Shown: piece by piece, positions 26,459 to 35,933 of the stretch
How positions within the stretch are numbered: position 1 is the stretch's first letter
Layout: each line of letters begins with the position of its first letter
Assembly (NCBI GenBank): GCA_030743005.1
Contig: JASLTG010000005.1
Location: 1 to 64,000, forward strand
Direction: 5' to 3'
DNA: 64,000 nt
Source of the DNA: Acidimicrobiales bacterium
GTDB taxonomy: Bacteria; Actinomycetota; Acidimicrobiia; Acidimicrobiales; Poriferisodalaceae
The notes under the pieces: generated by a model
Seen by the model: only the letters and a program-made list of their open reading frames with translations
The model's database searches: none
Told to the model about the DNA's origin: nothing
Made by a program: the position numbers and the translations under genes

Positions 26459-27739
26459 TTAGCCGACGACAACCACTTGAGTGCCGACCCCGGCCCAGGC
26501 AAACAAGACTGCGGCCTGGTCGTCGCGTAAACGTACGCACCCCTCAGATTGGTAGGTGCCCAGTTGCGCTTCTGATTGCATGGCTTCACCAAAACCGTCA
26601 ATTGGGATGTTATGAAAACCGATCGCTTGTTCTACTCCCCAGGTAAATCGCACCATGTATTCCATCCGAATGTCATCGTGGCCGGCGATGGTGTGTCGGG
26701 ACTTAGAAAACACTTGGTAGCCACCGGGTTTAGGTTTGTCTGCGCGGCCACTAACAAAGAAGTTTCCGGTAATAGCTCCGTCACGTTCGACGAGCCAAAC
26801 TCGGTGACGCTGATTTGAGAAGATCACTCGGCGTCCCGATCCCGAATCTTGAGGAACTCCGGGGGGTTCTGAAGTCACCATCAAGTAGCCGCCACTTTCA
26901 TTAGCGGCGAAGGCGCCGATGGGAGCTAACTCATGAGCAACCATTTGTCCGAAGTGGGGTGCTGTTCCGAACGTGAACACTTTCCCTCTCTGGCTAACGA
27001 GCCAGTAGCCATCTCGGTTTGCAGTTTGAGCCGCTGCCACAATCACGCTGCTTGACACTTCATTGTTGGCGAGAGATCCGTGAAAACGGGCGGTTCCTCG
27101 CGGGTAGACAGCGCCGTCGGCGCCGACCAGCAAGTAACCAGCCCCATCGGAGGTGGATAACAGGTCAATAATCGGCCTATATAGCGAACGGTCAGCTAGT
27201 CCTCCTAAGAATTGTGCGTCACCGAATGCGAAGACACCGCCATCTGCTGCGGTTAGCCAGTAACCATTACCGGATGCAAGGGGTTCGAGATCAACGATTG
27301 GTGCCTGCAGGTCGAGGTGAGCAACGGATCCTCTCCAAAGAGCTGTCCCGAACGCATATACGACCCCGCGTGCGGTTACGAGCCAATAGCCGCCTCCGTC
27401 TGGTGTGACTGCTAGATCTACCACCGGAGCATCCAAAGCAATTGACCGTAAATCGCCCCGATAGACAGCATCACCGAACGCAAAAACCTTGCCGGCGGTC
27501 GTCGAGATCCAGTACCCGGCGCCACTCGGAGATGAAGCCATGGCAGCCAGATCTGGCAACCCCTGTACTGATAGATCACCGAGGTTTTTGGCGTTTCCGA
27601 AAGTATGAATTTCACCGCTTTTTTGAGAATCGGCAAGCGGATAGACACCTGGTTCTAGCCAATCAGCAGCTGATGCGTGTGGCGGTACGCACCAGAGCAG
27701 AGTGATCACAAGTGCAGCAGCGAAAGAAAATCGAATCAT
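26459..27739 (-). CDS. Secreted L,D-transpeptidase with N-terminal GYW/FAFGDA repeats
   Basis: 426 residues. A signal peptide (to about SAADW) is followed by about five repeats of roughly 45 residues with GYWLV--GKVFAFGDA-Y-GDL cores, propeller-like, common in Acidimicrobiia secreted proteins. The C-terminal domain (about 300-426) is a YkuD-type L,D-transpeptidase: IFSNQRHRVWLVE, then IGFHNIP and the catalytic SEGCVRLRDDQA. It presumably crosslinks or modifies peptidoglycan, with the repeats binding wall components. Convergent with MscS. Confidence 0.88.
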   Translation of the reverse strand: MIRFSFAAALVITLLWCVPPHASAADWLEPGVYPLADSQKSGEIHTFGNAKNLGDLSVQGLPDLAAMASSPSGAGYWISTTAGKVFAFGDAVYRGDLRSIALDAPVVDLAVTPDGGGYWLVTARGVVYAFGTALWRGSVAHLDLQAPIVDLEPLASGNGYWLTAADGGVFAFGDAQFLGGLADRSLYRPIIDLLSTSDGAGYLLVGADGAVYPRGTARFHGSLANNEVSSSVIVAAAQTANRDGYWLVSQRGKVFTFGTAPHFGQMVAHELAPIGAFAANESGGYLMVTSEPPGVPQDSGSGRRVIFSNQRHRVWLVERDGAITGNFFVSGRADKPKPGGYQVFSKSRHTIAGHDDIRMEYMVRFTWGVEQAIGFHNIPIDGFGEAMQSEAQLGTYQSEGCVRLRDDQAAVLFAWAGVGTQVVVVG

Positions 27740-27786
27740 TGATCTGGAGATAGATAAATCATGTGTTTTGGCCTAGACGAAATGAA

Positions 27787-30369
27787 CTATTCCTCTTCTT
27801 CAAGAGTTACCTCAACCTGCGGTGCAGTTCCCTCTTGTTCTACTAGCTCAAGTGTTTCGATGTTGCCGGCCTCCACCAGGTCGTTATGCACCAGGTTCAC
27901 GAAGTTGATGCGTTCGCTGGTCGCGGACACAACAACTTTCTCAGCCTTTACTTTGAGACTTCGTTTTGCTTCGGTTTTGGCTCTTCGAACTTCAGACAAG
28001 GTTTCTGAGGCTGCGTCAAGAATTCTGATGTCGATTTCTTTGGGTAGGCCTTCGGTTAGGTTCGCCTTCGTTGGCCACGGTGCGCAATGAATTGAATCTT
28101 GATGTGACCATTCCCAGACCTCAGCGGTAACAAAAGGAAGGAACGGAGCAAAGAGGCGCAAGAGTGCGTCAAGCGTAATTTTTAGGGCAGTGTGAGCTGA
28201 TTCGGCTTCCTGAGAGCCTTGACTGCCATACGCCCGGGCCTTAACTAACTCGACATAGTCGTCGGTGAAGTCCCAGAAGAACTGCTCTGTCCTCTCAAGA
28301 GCTCGGGCGTAATCGAAGTCATCGAATGCTGCTGTTGCTGTTTCGATGAGGTCGGCCAATTTGGATAAGAGAGCTTGGTCTAGGGGGTTAGAGACCAAGC
28401 TGAGGTCAGCTTCAGAGTCACCGGCGAGAGTCAAAGTGAACTTAGATGCATTCAAAATCTTGATGGCTAGACGACGACCGATTTTCATCTGCCCTTCGTC
28501 AAAGGCGGTGTCAGTGCCGGGCCGACCGTTGGCTGCCCAATATCTGACTGCATCAGACCCATATTGATCTAAAAGTCCTTTGGGTGTGACGACATTCCCT
28601 TTGGATTTAGACATCTTTTTCCGATCCGGATCCAAGATCCAGCCAGAAAGAGCGCAGTTACGCCAAGGAGCAGCGTCCTCTTCTAAGTGAGAACGAACTG
28701 CTGTTGAGAAAAGCCAAGTTCTGATGATGTCATGAGCTTGGGGACGCATGTCCATGGGGTAGGTACGAGAAAACAAGTCTTCGTCTTCCCCCCAGCCACA
28801 GACGATTTGAGGTGTCAACGACGAAGTTGCCCACGTGTCCATTATGTCGACTTCGCCTGCGAAGCCTCCAGGCTCGTTTCTCTGGGTTTCATCAAAGCCT
28901 GAAGGAACGTGCGATGAAGGATCAATAGGAAGTTCTGTTTCATCAGGGATTATTCGCTCATCCCACAAGATGTCGCCTTGTTCATCAACCTTGTACCAGA
29001 GAGGAATCGGGACGCCGAAGAAGCGCTGACGGCTGATGAGCCAATCCCCGTTTAGTCCTTCGATCCAATTGCGGTAGCGGCTCTGCATGTATGGCGGATG
29101 CCATCTCATTTCATCGCCACGGGCAACGAGCGCTTGGTTGAGATCTGCGTCTCTTCCACCATTTCTGATGTACCACTGACGGCTAGTGACGATCTCTAAT
29201 GGACGATCGCCTTTCTCAAAAAATTTCACCGCGTGGTTAATGGGTCGCGGTTCACCAACCATTTCTCCGGCGTCTTGAAGGAGTTCAACTATCTCTTTTT
29301 TGGCCGAGAAAATAGTTTTCCCCGCCATCAGAGCAAAGGCTTCTAATCCCTTTTGAGATGTGATGGCTTCAGGCGCGTCAGCCACGATCCGACCAGATCG
29401 GTCAATTATGGCGCGCACCGGTAGTGCAAGTTCTCTCCACCAAGTGACATCTGTTGTGTCTCCGAACGTGCAGACCATCGCGATCCCTGTCCCCTTTTCG
29501 GGGTCAGCTAATTCATGGCTGAGAATTGGTACCTCGACACCGAAAATGGGTGTTGTTACTGCTGTGCCGAGTAAGTGCTGGTAACGGTCATCATCAGGAT
29601 GAGTTACCAACGCAACACAGGCAGGTAACAGTTCAGGTCTGGTGGTGTCGATAATGACTTCCCCAAGATCTGAGGAACTATGGAACTTGATTTGGTGGTA
29701 GGCGCTTGGCTGTTCGCGGTCTTCTAATTCAGCTTGGGCGACTGCAGTTCTAAATGTCACATCCCATAATGAAGGAGCTTCGGTTTGGTATGCCTCGCCC
29801 CGTTCGAGGTTTCTCAGGAATGCTTTTTGGGCGACACGTTGGCAACGCTCGTCGATTGTGGCGTAAGTCATTGACCAATCAACACTCAGTCCTAGTTGAC
29901 GCCACAGGTCTTCGAACGCTTGTTCATCTTCAACGGTCAAAATATGACAGAGGTCGATAAAGTTCCGCCTTGAAACGTTAACCTCACCACGTTTTTTGAT
30001 GGCTTTTTCATCTCCGGCGTCTTCTGGCGGTTCAAAGTCAGGTTGGTAGGGGAGCGTCGGATCGCAACGGACTCCAAAGTAATTCTGGACCCGGCGTTCG
30101 GTAGGTAGACCGTTGTCGTCCCATCCCATTGGGTAGAACACTTCTGCTCCGGTCATTCGTTGGTACCGAGCGATGGTGTCGGTGTGGGTGTAACTGAATA
30201 CGTGACCAACGTGCAATGAACCACTCACCGTTGGTGGTGGTGTGTCGATGCTGAAAATTTGTTCGCGGTTCTTGCTCCTATCGAATCGGTAAATACCTTC
30301 CTTTTCCCATACTTCGTTCCATTTGGACTCAAGACCTTCAATAGTTGGTTTGTCAGGAACCTTCGCCAT
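27787..30369 (-). CDS. valS: Valyl-tRNA synthetase
   Basis: 860 residues from ATG 30369. TACCGT is 7 nt upstream, favouring this start over the TTG at 30405. Class I synthetase: PTVSGSLHVGHVFSY (HIGH-type), GWDDNGLPTE, the editing-domain TTRPELLPACVALVTHP, and KKMSKSKGNVV (KMSKS). The protein ends in a helical coiled C-terminal stretch (ETLSEVRRAKTEAKRSLKVKAEKV). Charges tRNA-Val. Confidence 0.96.
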   Translation of the reverse strand: MAKVPDKPTIEGLESKWNEVWEKEGIYRFDRSKNREQIFSIDTPPPTVSGSLHVGHVFSYTHTDTIARYQRMTGAEVFYPMGWDDNGLPTERRVQNYFGVRCDPTLPYQPDFEPPEDAGDEKAIKKRGEVNVSRRNFIDLCHILTVEDEQAFEDLWRQLGLSVDWSMTYATIDERCQRVAQKAFLRNLERGEAYQTEAPSLWDVTFRTAVAQAELEDREQPSAYHQIKFHSSSDLGEVIIDTTRPELLPACVALVTHPDDDRYQHLLGTAVTTPIFGVEVPILSHELADPEKGTGIAMVCTFGDTTDVTWWRELALPVRAIIDRSGRIVADAPEAITSQKGLEAFALMAGKTIFSAKKEIVELLQDAGEMVGEPRPINHAVKFFEKGDRPLEIVTSRQWYIRNGGRDADLNQALVARGDEMRWHPPYMQSRYRNWIEGLNGDWLISRQRFFGVPIPLWYKVDEQGDILWDERIIPDETELPIDPSSHVPSGFDETQRNEPGGFAGEVDIMDTWATSSLTPQIVCGWGEDEDLFSRTYPMDMRPQAHDIIRTWLFSTAVRSHLEEDAAPWRNCALSGWILDPDRKKMSKSKGNVVTPKGLLDQYGSDAVRYWAANGRPGTDTAFDEGQMKIGRRLAIKILNASKFTLTLAGDSEADLSLVSNPLDQALLSKLADLIETATAAFDDFDYARALERTEQFFWDFTDDYVELVKARAYGSQGSQEAESAHTALKITLDALLRLFAPFLPFVTAEVWEWSHQDSIHCAPWPTKANLTEGLPKEIDIRILDAASETLSEVRRAKTEAKRSLKVKAEKVVVSATSERINFVNLVHNDLVEAGNIETLELVEQEGTAPQVEVTLEEEE

Positions 30370-30527
30370 GACGTGAACGGTATCTGGAGCATCCTTGTCA
30401 CCCAAGACTTATGGGTCATATCTATCGAATTGATCTGACGGTGACGTGAGAGAGAAGTCAAAAGAAAGCGACGGGAAATACCACGCTGATTGGCTAGTTA
30501 TCCGTACTCTGGCTTCACATCACCACT

Positions 30528-31622
30528 TTGACCTCCTTGCCCGAATTAGAAGATGTTGGCGACGACTCGTCGGATAAACAATCAGACCTAGAGCCGCAAC
30601 CAGTCAACATGTCACTTCGTCGAAATGCAGCAGTGGCGCGACGCGTTCGAAGTTTCGCCGCCGTGGTCATGGTGTTGATGCTGGCAGCTGAAGCTGCTGA
30701 CGCTATTCCGGGTGCAAGCCTTCCACCGATGCCCCTCGGTGTTGTGTTGGCAGGGTTACTGATGTTCGTAAATTTTGTTGACCCAACGAGAGACCCTCGG
30801 GTATCAGAAAAAGTGGCCCTGCAACGGCGCACCATCGAACTTGTTCTCGATGCGCTAGTCGTATTTGTTGCTATTTGGCTCGTTGGCCTCAATCCAGCGA
30901 GCAGCCTTTGGGTTTTGTTGCTGTTTCCGGTCACACAAACTGTTCTCAGGCTTGAAGCGAAACAGATGGCTGGCTGCTTCGCCGCACTGTTCGCGGTTTA
31001 CATCGGTGGAGAAATATGGGCGGCCAGCCGTTACCAGGACGTCCAATTCGAATTGTGGACAACTGCTCAACAGGTCGCAGTGTTGCTCGTAGTTGGAGTT
31101 GCAACCGCTAACTACAGACAACTGAGTTCGGTGTTTTCAATGGTTTTGAACCGTGGTGATGCCACAGATGACCGGAAAGAGCGGCGACGTTCCCCGGGAG
31201 ATGCCTTTGCCGTGGTGTACGTCGATATAGCAGTGGCTGACCAGTTGCCTTCTCGAGTTTCACCAGAGGACTTACGCGAAGTCGTTGCGAAGAGAATTAG
31301 TGGTGCTGTGCGACTAGAGGACCAAGTGTTAACTAGCGACGCAGATGCCTTTGTTGTTCTTCTTGAAGGTCTGCATGAGCTGATGGATGCAACTGTTGTT
31401 GGTGAACGAGTTCTTAAACGTTTGGAAAGCCCGGTGTCTGTTTCGGGAGTGTCAGTGGTAGTAGATCCCCGGGTTGGAGTTGCATACAGCCCGAATCGGG
31501 TTGGTAGCCCCGATGAGTTAATTGAAGCGGCAGGCCGAAAAGCCTTCCGTGCTCGACGCAGCGGTGACGATCGACTGGTGATCCATGACACGAGTAGCGA
31601 ATTAGAGTCAGCGGTCAGCTAA
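30528..31622 (+). CDS. Membrane protein with degenerate GGDEF-like domain
   Basis: 364 residues. About five hydrophobic segments (residues 40-190) are followed by a cytoplasmic domain (215-364) with FAVVYVDIAVADQLPSRV, RLEDQVLTSDADAFVVLLEG and VGVAYSPNRVGSPDELIEAAGRKAFRARRSG, the layout of a GGDEF domain. The GGDEF motif itself is replaced by SDADA, so diguanylate cyclase activity is unlikely. The start codon is uncertain (TTG 30528, alternative ATG 30609); no Shine-Dalgarno is seen. Possible role in sensing is inference. Confidence 0.72.
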   Translation: MTSLPELEDVGDDSSDKQSDLEPQPVNMSLRRNAAVARRVRSFAAVVMVLMLAAEAADAIPGASLPPMPLGVVLAGLLMFVNFVDPTRDPRVSEKVALQRRTIELVLDALVVFVAIWLVGLNPASSLWVLLLFPVTQTVLRLEAKQMAGCFAALFAVYIGGEIWAASRYQDVQFELWTTAQQVAVLLVVGVATANYRQLSSVFSMVLNRGDATDDRKERRRSPGDAFAVVYVDIAVADQLPSRVSPEDLREVVAKRISGAVRLEDQVLTSDADAFVVLLEGLHELMDATVVGERVLKRLESPVSVSGVSVVVDPRVGVAYSPNRVGSPDELIEAAGRKAFRARRSGDDRLVIHDTSSELESAVS

Positions 31623-31657
31623 CACCGGTAGTTCTTCGAACTAAAACTGTTCAGAGA

Positions 31658-31686
31658 TTGCCGCGACGGTTACCCGTTAGTAACTT
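31658..31686 (+). promoter_or_regulatory. Leaderless-type promoter of the acyl-CoA dehydrogenase gene
   Basis: TTGCCG (31658-31663), a 17-bp spacer and TAACTT (31681-31686), which ends 6 nt before the ATG at 31693. Transcription would begin at the start codon; no Shine-Dalgarno is present. Confidence 0.5.
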
Positions 31687-31692
31687 TCAGGC

Positions 31693-32904
31693 ATGGATTT
31701 CAACCCAGAATTGAACGAAGACCAACTTCAAATTCAGAAGTGGGTCCACGATTTTGCTAACGATGTCGTTCGACCCGTGGCATCTGAGTGGGATGAACGC
31801 GAAGAAACCCCGTGGCCCGTTATTCAAGAAGCGGCCGAAATTGGTTTGTACAGCTGGGAGTTCATGGCCGAAGCCATGATGAATGACCCGACTGGATTAA
31901 CGATGCCAGTCGCGCTCGAAGAGCTTTTTTGGGGTGACGCTGGCATCGGACTTTCGATCATGGGTAGCGGGCTTGCTGCAGCAGGCATAGCGGCATCAGG
32001 GACACCTGAACAGGTAATGGAGTGGGTTCCGCAGTGTTACGGAACAAGTGACCAACTCATGTTGGGAGCTTTTGCGTCTTCGGAGCCCGATGCAGGTTCC
32101 GATGTGGCGGCGATGCGTACCCGAGCCGTATATGAGGAAGCAACCGATGAATGGGTGCTGAATGGCACCAAAACATGGATAACCAATGGCGGTATTGCCG
32201 ATGTTCATGTCGTCGTCGCTGTGGTTGATCCCGAGCTTGGTAGCCGAGGGCATGCGAGTTTTGTGATCCCACCGAACAGTCCAGGGATATCTCAAGGGCA
32301 AAAGTTCTTAAAGCACGGCATACGTGCCAGTCATACAGCTGAGGTAGTTCTCTCTGACTGCAGAATTCCAGGAAGTTGTGTGCTTGGCGGTAAAGACAAA
32401 CTTGACGAGCGTCTAGCTCGAGTGCGTGAAGGCAAGTCCGGTAATGCTCAAGCCGCCATGCAAACCTTCGAATCTACACGTCCCGCAGTGGGAGCCCAGG
32501 CGGTTGGTATAGCCCGCGCGGCATATGAGTATTCGCTTGAATACGCGAAAGAACGGCATCAGTTCGGTCGACCGATTATTCAGAATCAGTCCATTGCTTT
32601 CACATTGGCCGACATGGCAATGGAGATAGAAGCAGCACGAGCTCTTGTATGGCGCGGTGCGTGGCTTGGGAAACAACGTAAATACAAGAACGCTGAAGGG
32701 TCGATGGCGAAACTTAAGGCCGGGCGTGTAGCTGTGTGGTCAACAGAACGAGCCATTCAAATATTGGGTGGCTACGGATACGTGCGTGAATATCCCGTCG
32801 AGCGCTGGCATCGAGATGCCAAGATTTACGACATTTTCGAAGGCACTGAACAAATTCAGCAATTGGTGATCAGTCGAGCTATTTCGGGTATGCGAATCGA
32901 ATAA
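31693..32904 (+). CDS. Acyl-CoA dehydrogenase
   Basis: 403 residues, standard length. Features: FASSEPDAGSDVAAMRTRA (FAD/substrate loop), WVLNGTKTWITNGGIAD, YSLEYAKERHQFGRPI and the C-terminal GGYGYVREYPVERWHRDAKIYDIFEGTEQIQ with the catalytic Glu. Oxidises acyl-CoA with FAD; electrons would go to the EtfBA encoded at 52.4 kb. It has its own promoter. Confidence 0.94.
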   Translation: MDFNPELNEDQLQIQKWVHDFANDVVRPVASEWDEREETPWPVIQEAAEIGLYSWEFMAEAMMNDPTGLTMPVALEELFWGDAGIGLSIMGSGLAAAGIAASGTPEQVMEWVPQCYGTSDQLMLGAFASSEPDAGSDVAAMRTRAVYEEATDEWVLNGTKTWITNGGIADVHVVVAVVDPELGSRGHASFVIPPNSPGISQGQKFLKHGIRASHTAEVVLSDCRIPGSCVLGGKDKLDERLARVREGKSGNAQAAMQTFESTRPAVGAQAVGIARAAYEYSLEYAKERHQFGRPIIQNQSIAFTLADMAMEIEAARALVWRGAWLGKQRKYKNAEGSMAKLKAGRVAVWSTERAIQILGGYGYVREYPVERWHRDAKIYDIFEGTEQIQQLVISRAISGMRIE

Positions 32905-33043
32905 ATCGATCTAAGCCCGTTGAATTAGGCTTTCGAGCGGGGTTGTATCAGTAATTCTGGCTAAAAGAAAGCAAAAAATGGGGAAGTTGCAAATATGCGC
33001 GACTGACCCCTCTGAGTCCCCTAATATGGTTCCCGTGTCCAAC

Positions 33044-33092
33044 GACCCTATGGTCATTGGAGCAGGCCAGTTTTGTAGACCATAAGGGGGTC
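33044..33092 (+). promoter_or_regulatory. 5'-leader hairpin overlapping the Shine-Dalgarno sequence
   Basis: TATGGTC (33049-33055) pairs with GACCATA (33078-33084) and GACCC (33044-33048) with GGGTC (33088-33092), leaving a 3-nt bulge and a 22-nt loop. The Shine-Dalgarno AAGGGGG (33084-33090) lies in the right arm, 11 nt from the ATG at 33102, so the stem would block ribosome entry. A TAATAT at 33022-33027 may be the -10. The trigger is unknown. Confidence 0.5.
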
Positions 33093-33101
33093 CTGGCGAA
33101 T

Positions 33102-33437
33102 ATGATGTCAACGATTTTGACCATCATCATCATGGGCATGTTGCTTCAAGGTGTTATGGCAGTCATAGACAGCGTTCTCGACACCGTGAACGTGAACTCA
33201 ATGTTGAAGTCGATTCCAGTAGTTGGATCGAACCTCAACCTCATCTGGGCTTATCTCTTCGTAGTGATCAGCAACGTCAATGATGGCGGCGGCGTGTTCG
33301 GCTATGGAGCAAGCACAGAAATCCTACAAATGGGTAGGTTCGGAGCTGATGTTGCTACCGCAATCGCCATTATGGCATTCATTCCAATTCGGGATGCTGC
33401 GATATCGGCGCTCGGTAAAGGTATCGGTGGCCGCTAG
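33102..33437 (+). CDS. Small membrane protein of unknown function
   Basis: 111 residues from ATG 33102 (ATG 33105 is also possible; the frame opens at TTG 33057). A first hydrophobic helix (MMSTILTIIIMGMLLQGVMAVI), a second around residue 45-60 (LNLIWAYLFVVIS) and a third (VATAIAIMAFIPI). An amphipathic region carries DVLDTVNVNSM-like residues. No recognised family. It forms its own transcript, with a structured leader and a strong terminator directly downstream. Confidence 0.65.
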   Translation: MMSTILTIIIMGMLLQGVMAVIDSVLDTVNVNSMLKSIPVVGSNLNLIWAYLFVVISNVNDGGGVFGYGASTEILQMGRFGADVATAIAIMAFIPIRDAAISALGKGIGGR

Positions 33438-33481
33438 CTAGCCATTGCTATTACATAGGACGCCTTAGAGCGTCTTAGTGT

Positions 33482-33518
33482 TGAGGACCGTCAAATTGGC
33501 GGTCCTCAGACATTTTTG
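33482..33518 (+). terminator. Intrinsic terminator after the small membrane protein
   Basis: A perfect 9-bp stem, TGAGGACCG (33482-33490) with CGGTCCTCA (33500-33508), loop of 9 nt, followed by GACATTTTTG. A weaker GACGC/GCGTC stem lies just upstream (33459-33474). Confidence 0.85.
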
Positions 33519-33648
33519 TGGACTTGTTTGTCGAAATAAGAACCACCAGGGATGTACGAGCTGTTGCATTGGGATGACGAGAGGTAATCGTGCGAAACTC
33601 TTTGTCGAACGGATTCAGTTGATGTTGTAGTGCAGACCGGGGGACAAG

Positions 33649-34680
33649 ATGCGCGCAGGATTAGTAACAGGGAAAGGTCAATTTGAACTTGTAGAAAGAG
33701 AAGATCCTGCGCCAGAGGCTGACGAAGTCGTCGTCGCGATACAACGATGCGGCATTTGTGGGAGCGATGTTCACGCTTATGTCGAAGGTTGGAAATACTC
33801 GCCAAGTGTGTGCGGGCACGAATGGGTTGGTGTTATCGCAGCGTCCGGTCAAGGCGTGGTCAATGTTAAAGAAGGGGACCGTGTCACCGGAGCAATAGCT
33901 CCCGGATGTGGACGGTGTTTGGAATGTCGGAACGATTTGAGTCAGTACTGTCGAACGGCATGGTCCGATTACGCCGGTCCAACTGGTCCAACTTCTGGAG
34001 GGTTCGCACCGTTTCTTGGTTTGAAAGCGGAGAGAGTTATAGCCATCCCCGAAGGTATAGATACAGACGATGCGGCATTGATTGAGCCCGCTTCAGTTGC
34101 CTTTCATGCCGTTCGGAGAAGTCAACTGCAAGTCGGTGACGTTGTATGTGTCGTTGGTTGCGGTCCAATAGGGCTGCTAACTGCACAGGTGGCTAAAGCA
34201 GCTGGTGCGGGAGTGGTGATAGCGGTAGAACCAGATGAGACTCGAAGAAAACTCGCTTTGGCTACCGGAAGCGATATTGCGGTCGCGCCGGGAGACGAAC
34301 TGCGAGGAGTGTTGGACGATTTGACCCAAGGCTTGCAAGCCGATATCGCTTTTGACTGCGCTGGGATTCCTCAGACTATGCAACAGTCAGTCGATATGGT
34401 TCGGCGTGGAGGTTCCGTGTGCTTGGTAGGCGTGACGGGCCAACAAGCTCAGATCAGCCCGATCCGGTGGATCAGTAAAGAGGTGACGCTTAATACTTCA
34501 ATGGTGTTCACGCTGGAAGAAATGAAAGCTACAGCGAACATGATCTTTGATGGACGTCTTTCGGTCGCACCACTACGTGGTGACGTCATCGACCTAGATT
34601 CATTAGGGACGACAATCGATGATCTAGCTGAACGAAGGATTGATGCAGTAAAAATTCTCGTGGATCCAACTGCTGGTTAA
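33649..34680 (+). CDS. Zinc-dependent alcohol dehydrogenase (MDR family)
   Basis: 343 residues. CGICGSDVHAY and CGHEWVGVI give the catalytic zinc ligands; CGRCLECRNDLSQYC is the structural zinc lobe; VVGCGPIGLLTAQVAKAAGA is the NAD(P)-binding Rossmann motif. Resembles sorbitol / L-threonine dehydrogenase-type enzymes. GGGGGACAAG gives the ribosome-binding site for ATG 33649. Convergent with a CoA-transferase. Substrate unknown. Confidence 0.92.
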   Translation: MRAGLVTGKGQFELVEREDPAPEADEVVVAIQRCGICGSDVHAYVEGWKYSPSVCGHEWVGVIAASGQGVVNVKEGDRVTGAIAPGCGRCLECRNDLSQYCRTAWSDYAGPTGPTSGGFAPFLGLKAERVIAIPEGIDTDDAALIEPASVAFHAVRRSQLQVGDVVCVVGCGPIGLLTAQVAKAAGAGVVIAVEPDETRRKLALATGSDIAVAPGDELRGVLDDLTQGLQADIAFDCAGIPQTMQQSVDMVRRGGSVCLVGVTGQQAQISPIRWISKEVTLNTSMVFTLEEMKATANMIFDGRLSVAPLRGDVIDLDSLGTTIDDLAERRIDAVKILVDPTAG

Positions 34681-34689
34681 ACCAGGCAG

Positions 34690-35889
34690 CTACGAACTAG
34701 CTGTGACAATTCCTTCGCTTACCATCTTCGAAATCTTTGCTTCGTCGTAGCCAAGTTCCTCGAGTAACTCAATGCTGTGTTCCCCTAACCGTGGCGCATG
34801 ACGATGGAGCCCGGTAGAGGTTTCAGAATATATAACGGGATCGTTGACGTACCTGTAGTCACCTTCGGTGGGATGGTTTTTTATTTCCACTAACCCCACC
34901 TCTGACAAATGTGGGTCTTCATCGAACTTTGCCAAATCGAGTACTGCGGCGGCAGGAATAGACACCCCATCACAAAATTCCAACCATTGGTCTGTTGTTT
35001 TGAGTCGGGCTGCTTCTCCGATCAACTCATAAAGTTCTGATGTATTTGTGACTCGGTCATTGTGGGTAGCAAACCTCTCGTCGGATGAAAGTTCTGGTTG
35101 CTCAATGAAACCAAAAAAGTCTTCAAAGTTTTTATCGGTGTACGGCAATAGGCACACGAAACCGTCAGCTGTTTCATATGGTTTGCGAGCCGGTGACAAG
35201 AGTCGTTCATAGCCGAATGGTCCCTCGGGTGGCTCAAAAGCCGCACCCCGAAGGTGTTCGACCAAGTTGAAGCTGACCATTGTTTCAAACATTGGTACTT
35301 CGATGCTTTGCCCAGAACCTGTTCGATAGCGATGAATTAGGGCTGCCATCACGGCTTGGACGACGTGTAGACCAGTCACCTTGTCAGCGATAACCGCTGG
35401 GACATATGTGGGGCGACCGGTGGTTGCAGTAAATAGTCCAGCCAGTCCCGAAGCTGCTTGTATTGCGTCGTCGTATGCGGCCTTGTCTCCGTAGGGACCC
35501 TCGGCGCCGAACCCGTTAGCTCTGCAATAGATGAGTGATGGGTTTGCCGAGGTCACCGAATCTGTGTCTAGGCCAAGACGCGTCAATGCTTCGGCTCGCA
35601 TGTTTGTGACAAGGACGTCTGCGGTTTTCACCAAATCCAGAAATACCTCGCGACCGCTGTCGTTCTTCAGGTCAATGCTGAGTGACCGTTTATTTCGCTG
35701 AAGGTTCAAACTAAAACCTGACATGCCGGCGCTTCTGCTCGGGAGCCCGTTCCTGGTTGAATCGCCGGTCGTGGGTTCCACCCGGATGACGTCGGCGCCG
35801 TGATCTCCCAACATTCGGGTAGCCATTGGACCCATTAAGACTGTCGTGAGGTCAATTATTCTGATCCCGTTTAAAGCGCCGTGTTCCAT
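34690..35889 (-). CDS. CaiB/BaiF family III CoA-transferase
   Basis: 399 residues. IRIIDLTTVLMGPMATRMLGDHGADVIRVEPTTGD at the N-terminus and KAAYDDAIQAASGLAGL (catalytic Asp) near 150 are diagnostic. It is the second family III enzyme in the window, only distantly similar to the one at 2770, so the two probably serve different acids. The TetR gene downstream (minus strand, 44 bp before its start) may control it. Confidence 0.9.
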   Translation of the reverse strand: MEHGALNGIRIIDLTTVLMGPMATRMLGDHGADVIRVEPTTGDSTRNGLPSRSAGMSGFSLNLQRNKRSLSIDLKNDSGREVFLDLVKTADVLVTNMRAEALTRLGLDTDSVTSANPSLIYCRANGFGAEGPYGDKAAYDDAIQAASGLAGLFTATTGRPTYVPAVIADKVTGLHVVQAVMAALIHRYRTGSGQSIEVPMFETMVSFNLVEHLRGAAFEPPEGPFGYERLLSPARKPYETADGFVCLLPYTDKNFEDFFGFIEQPELSSDERFATHNDRVTNTSELYELIGEAARLKTTDQWLEFCDGVSIPAAAVLDLAKFDEDPHLSEVGLVEIKNHPTEGDYRYVNDPVIYSETSTGLHRHAPRLGEHSIELLEELGYDEAKISKMVSEGIVTASS

Positions 35890-35933
35890 TAGTTGATCAT
35901 GACAGGCGGGAGCGTTCGAGGATCAAATTTTTG

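Noticed and set aside
30370..30405. TTG start for valS at 30405
   Set aside because: Twelve extra residues not part of ValS homology; ATG 30369 has TACCGT 7 nt upstream.
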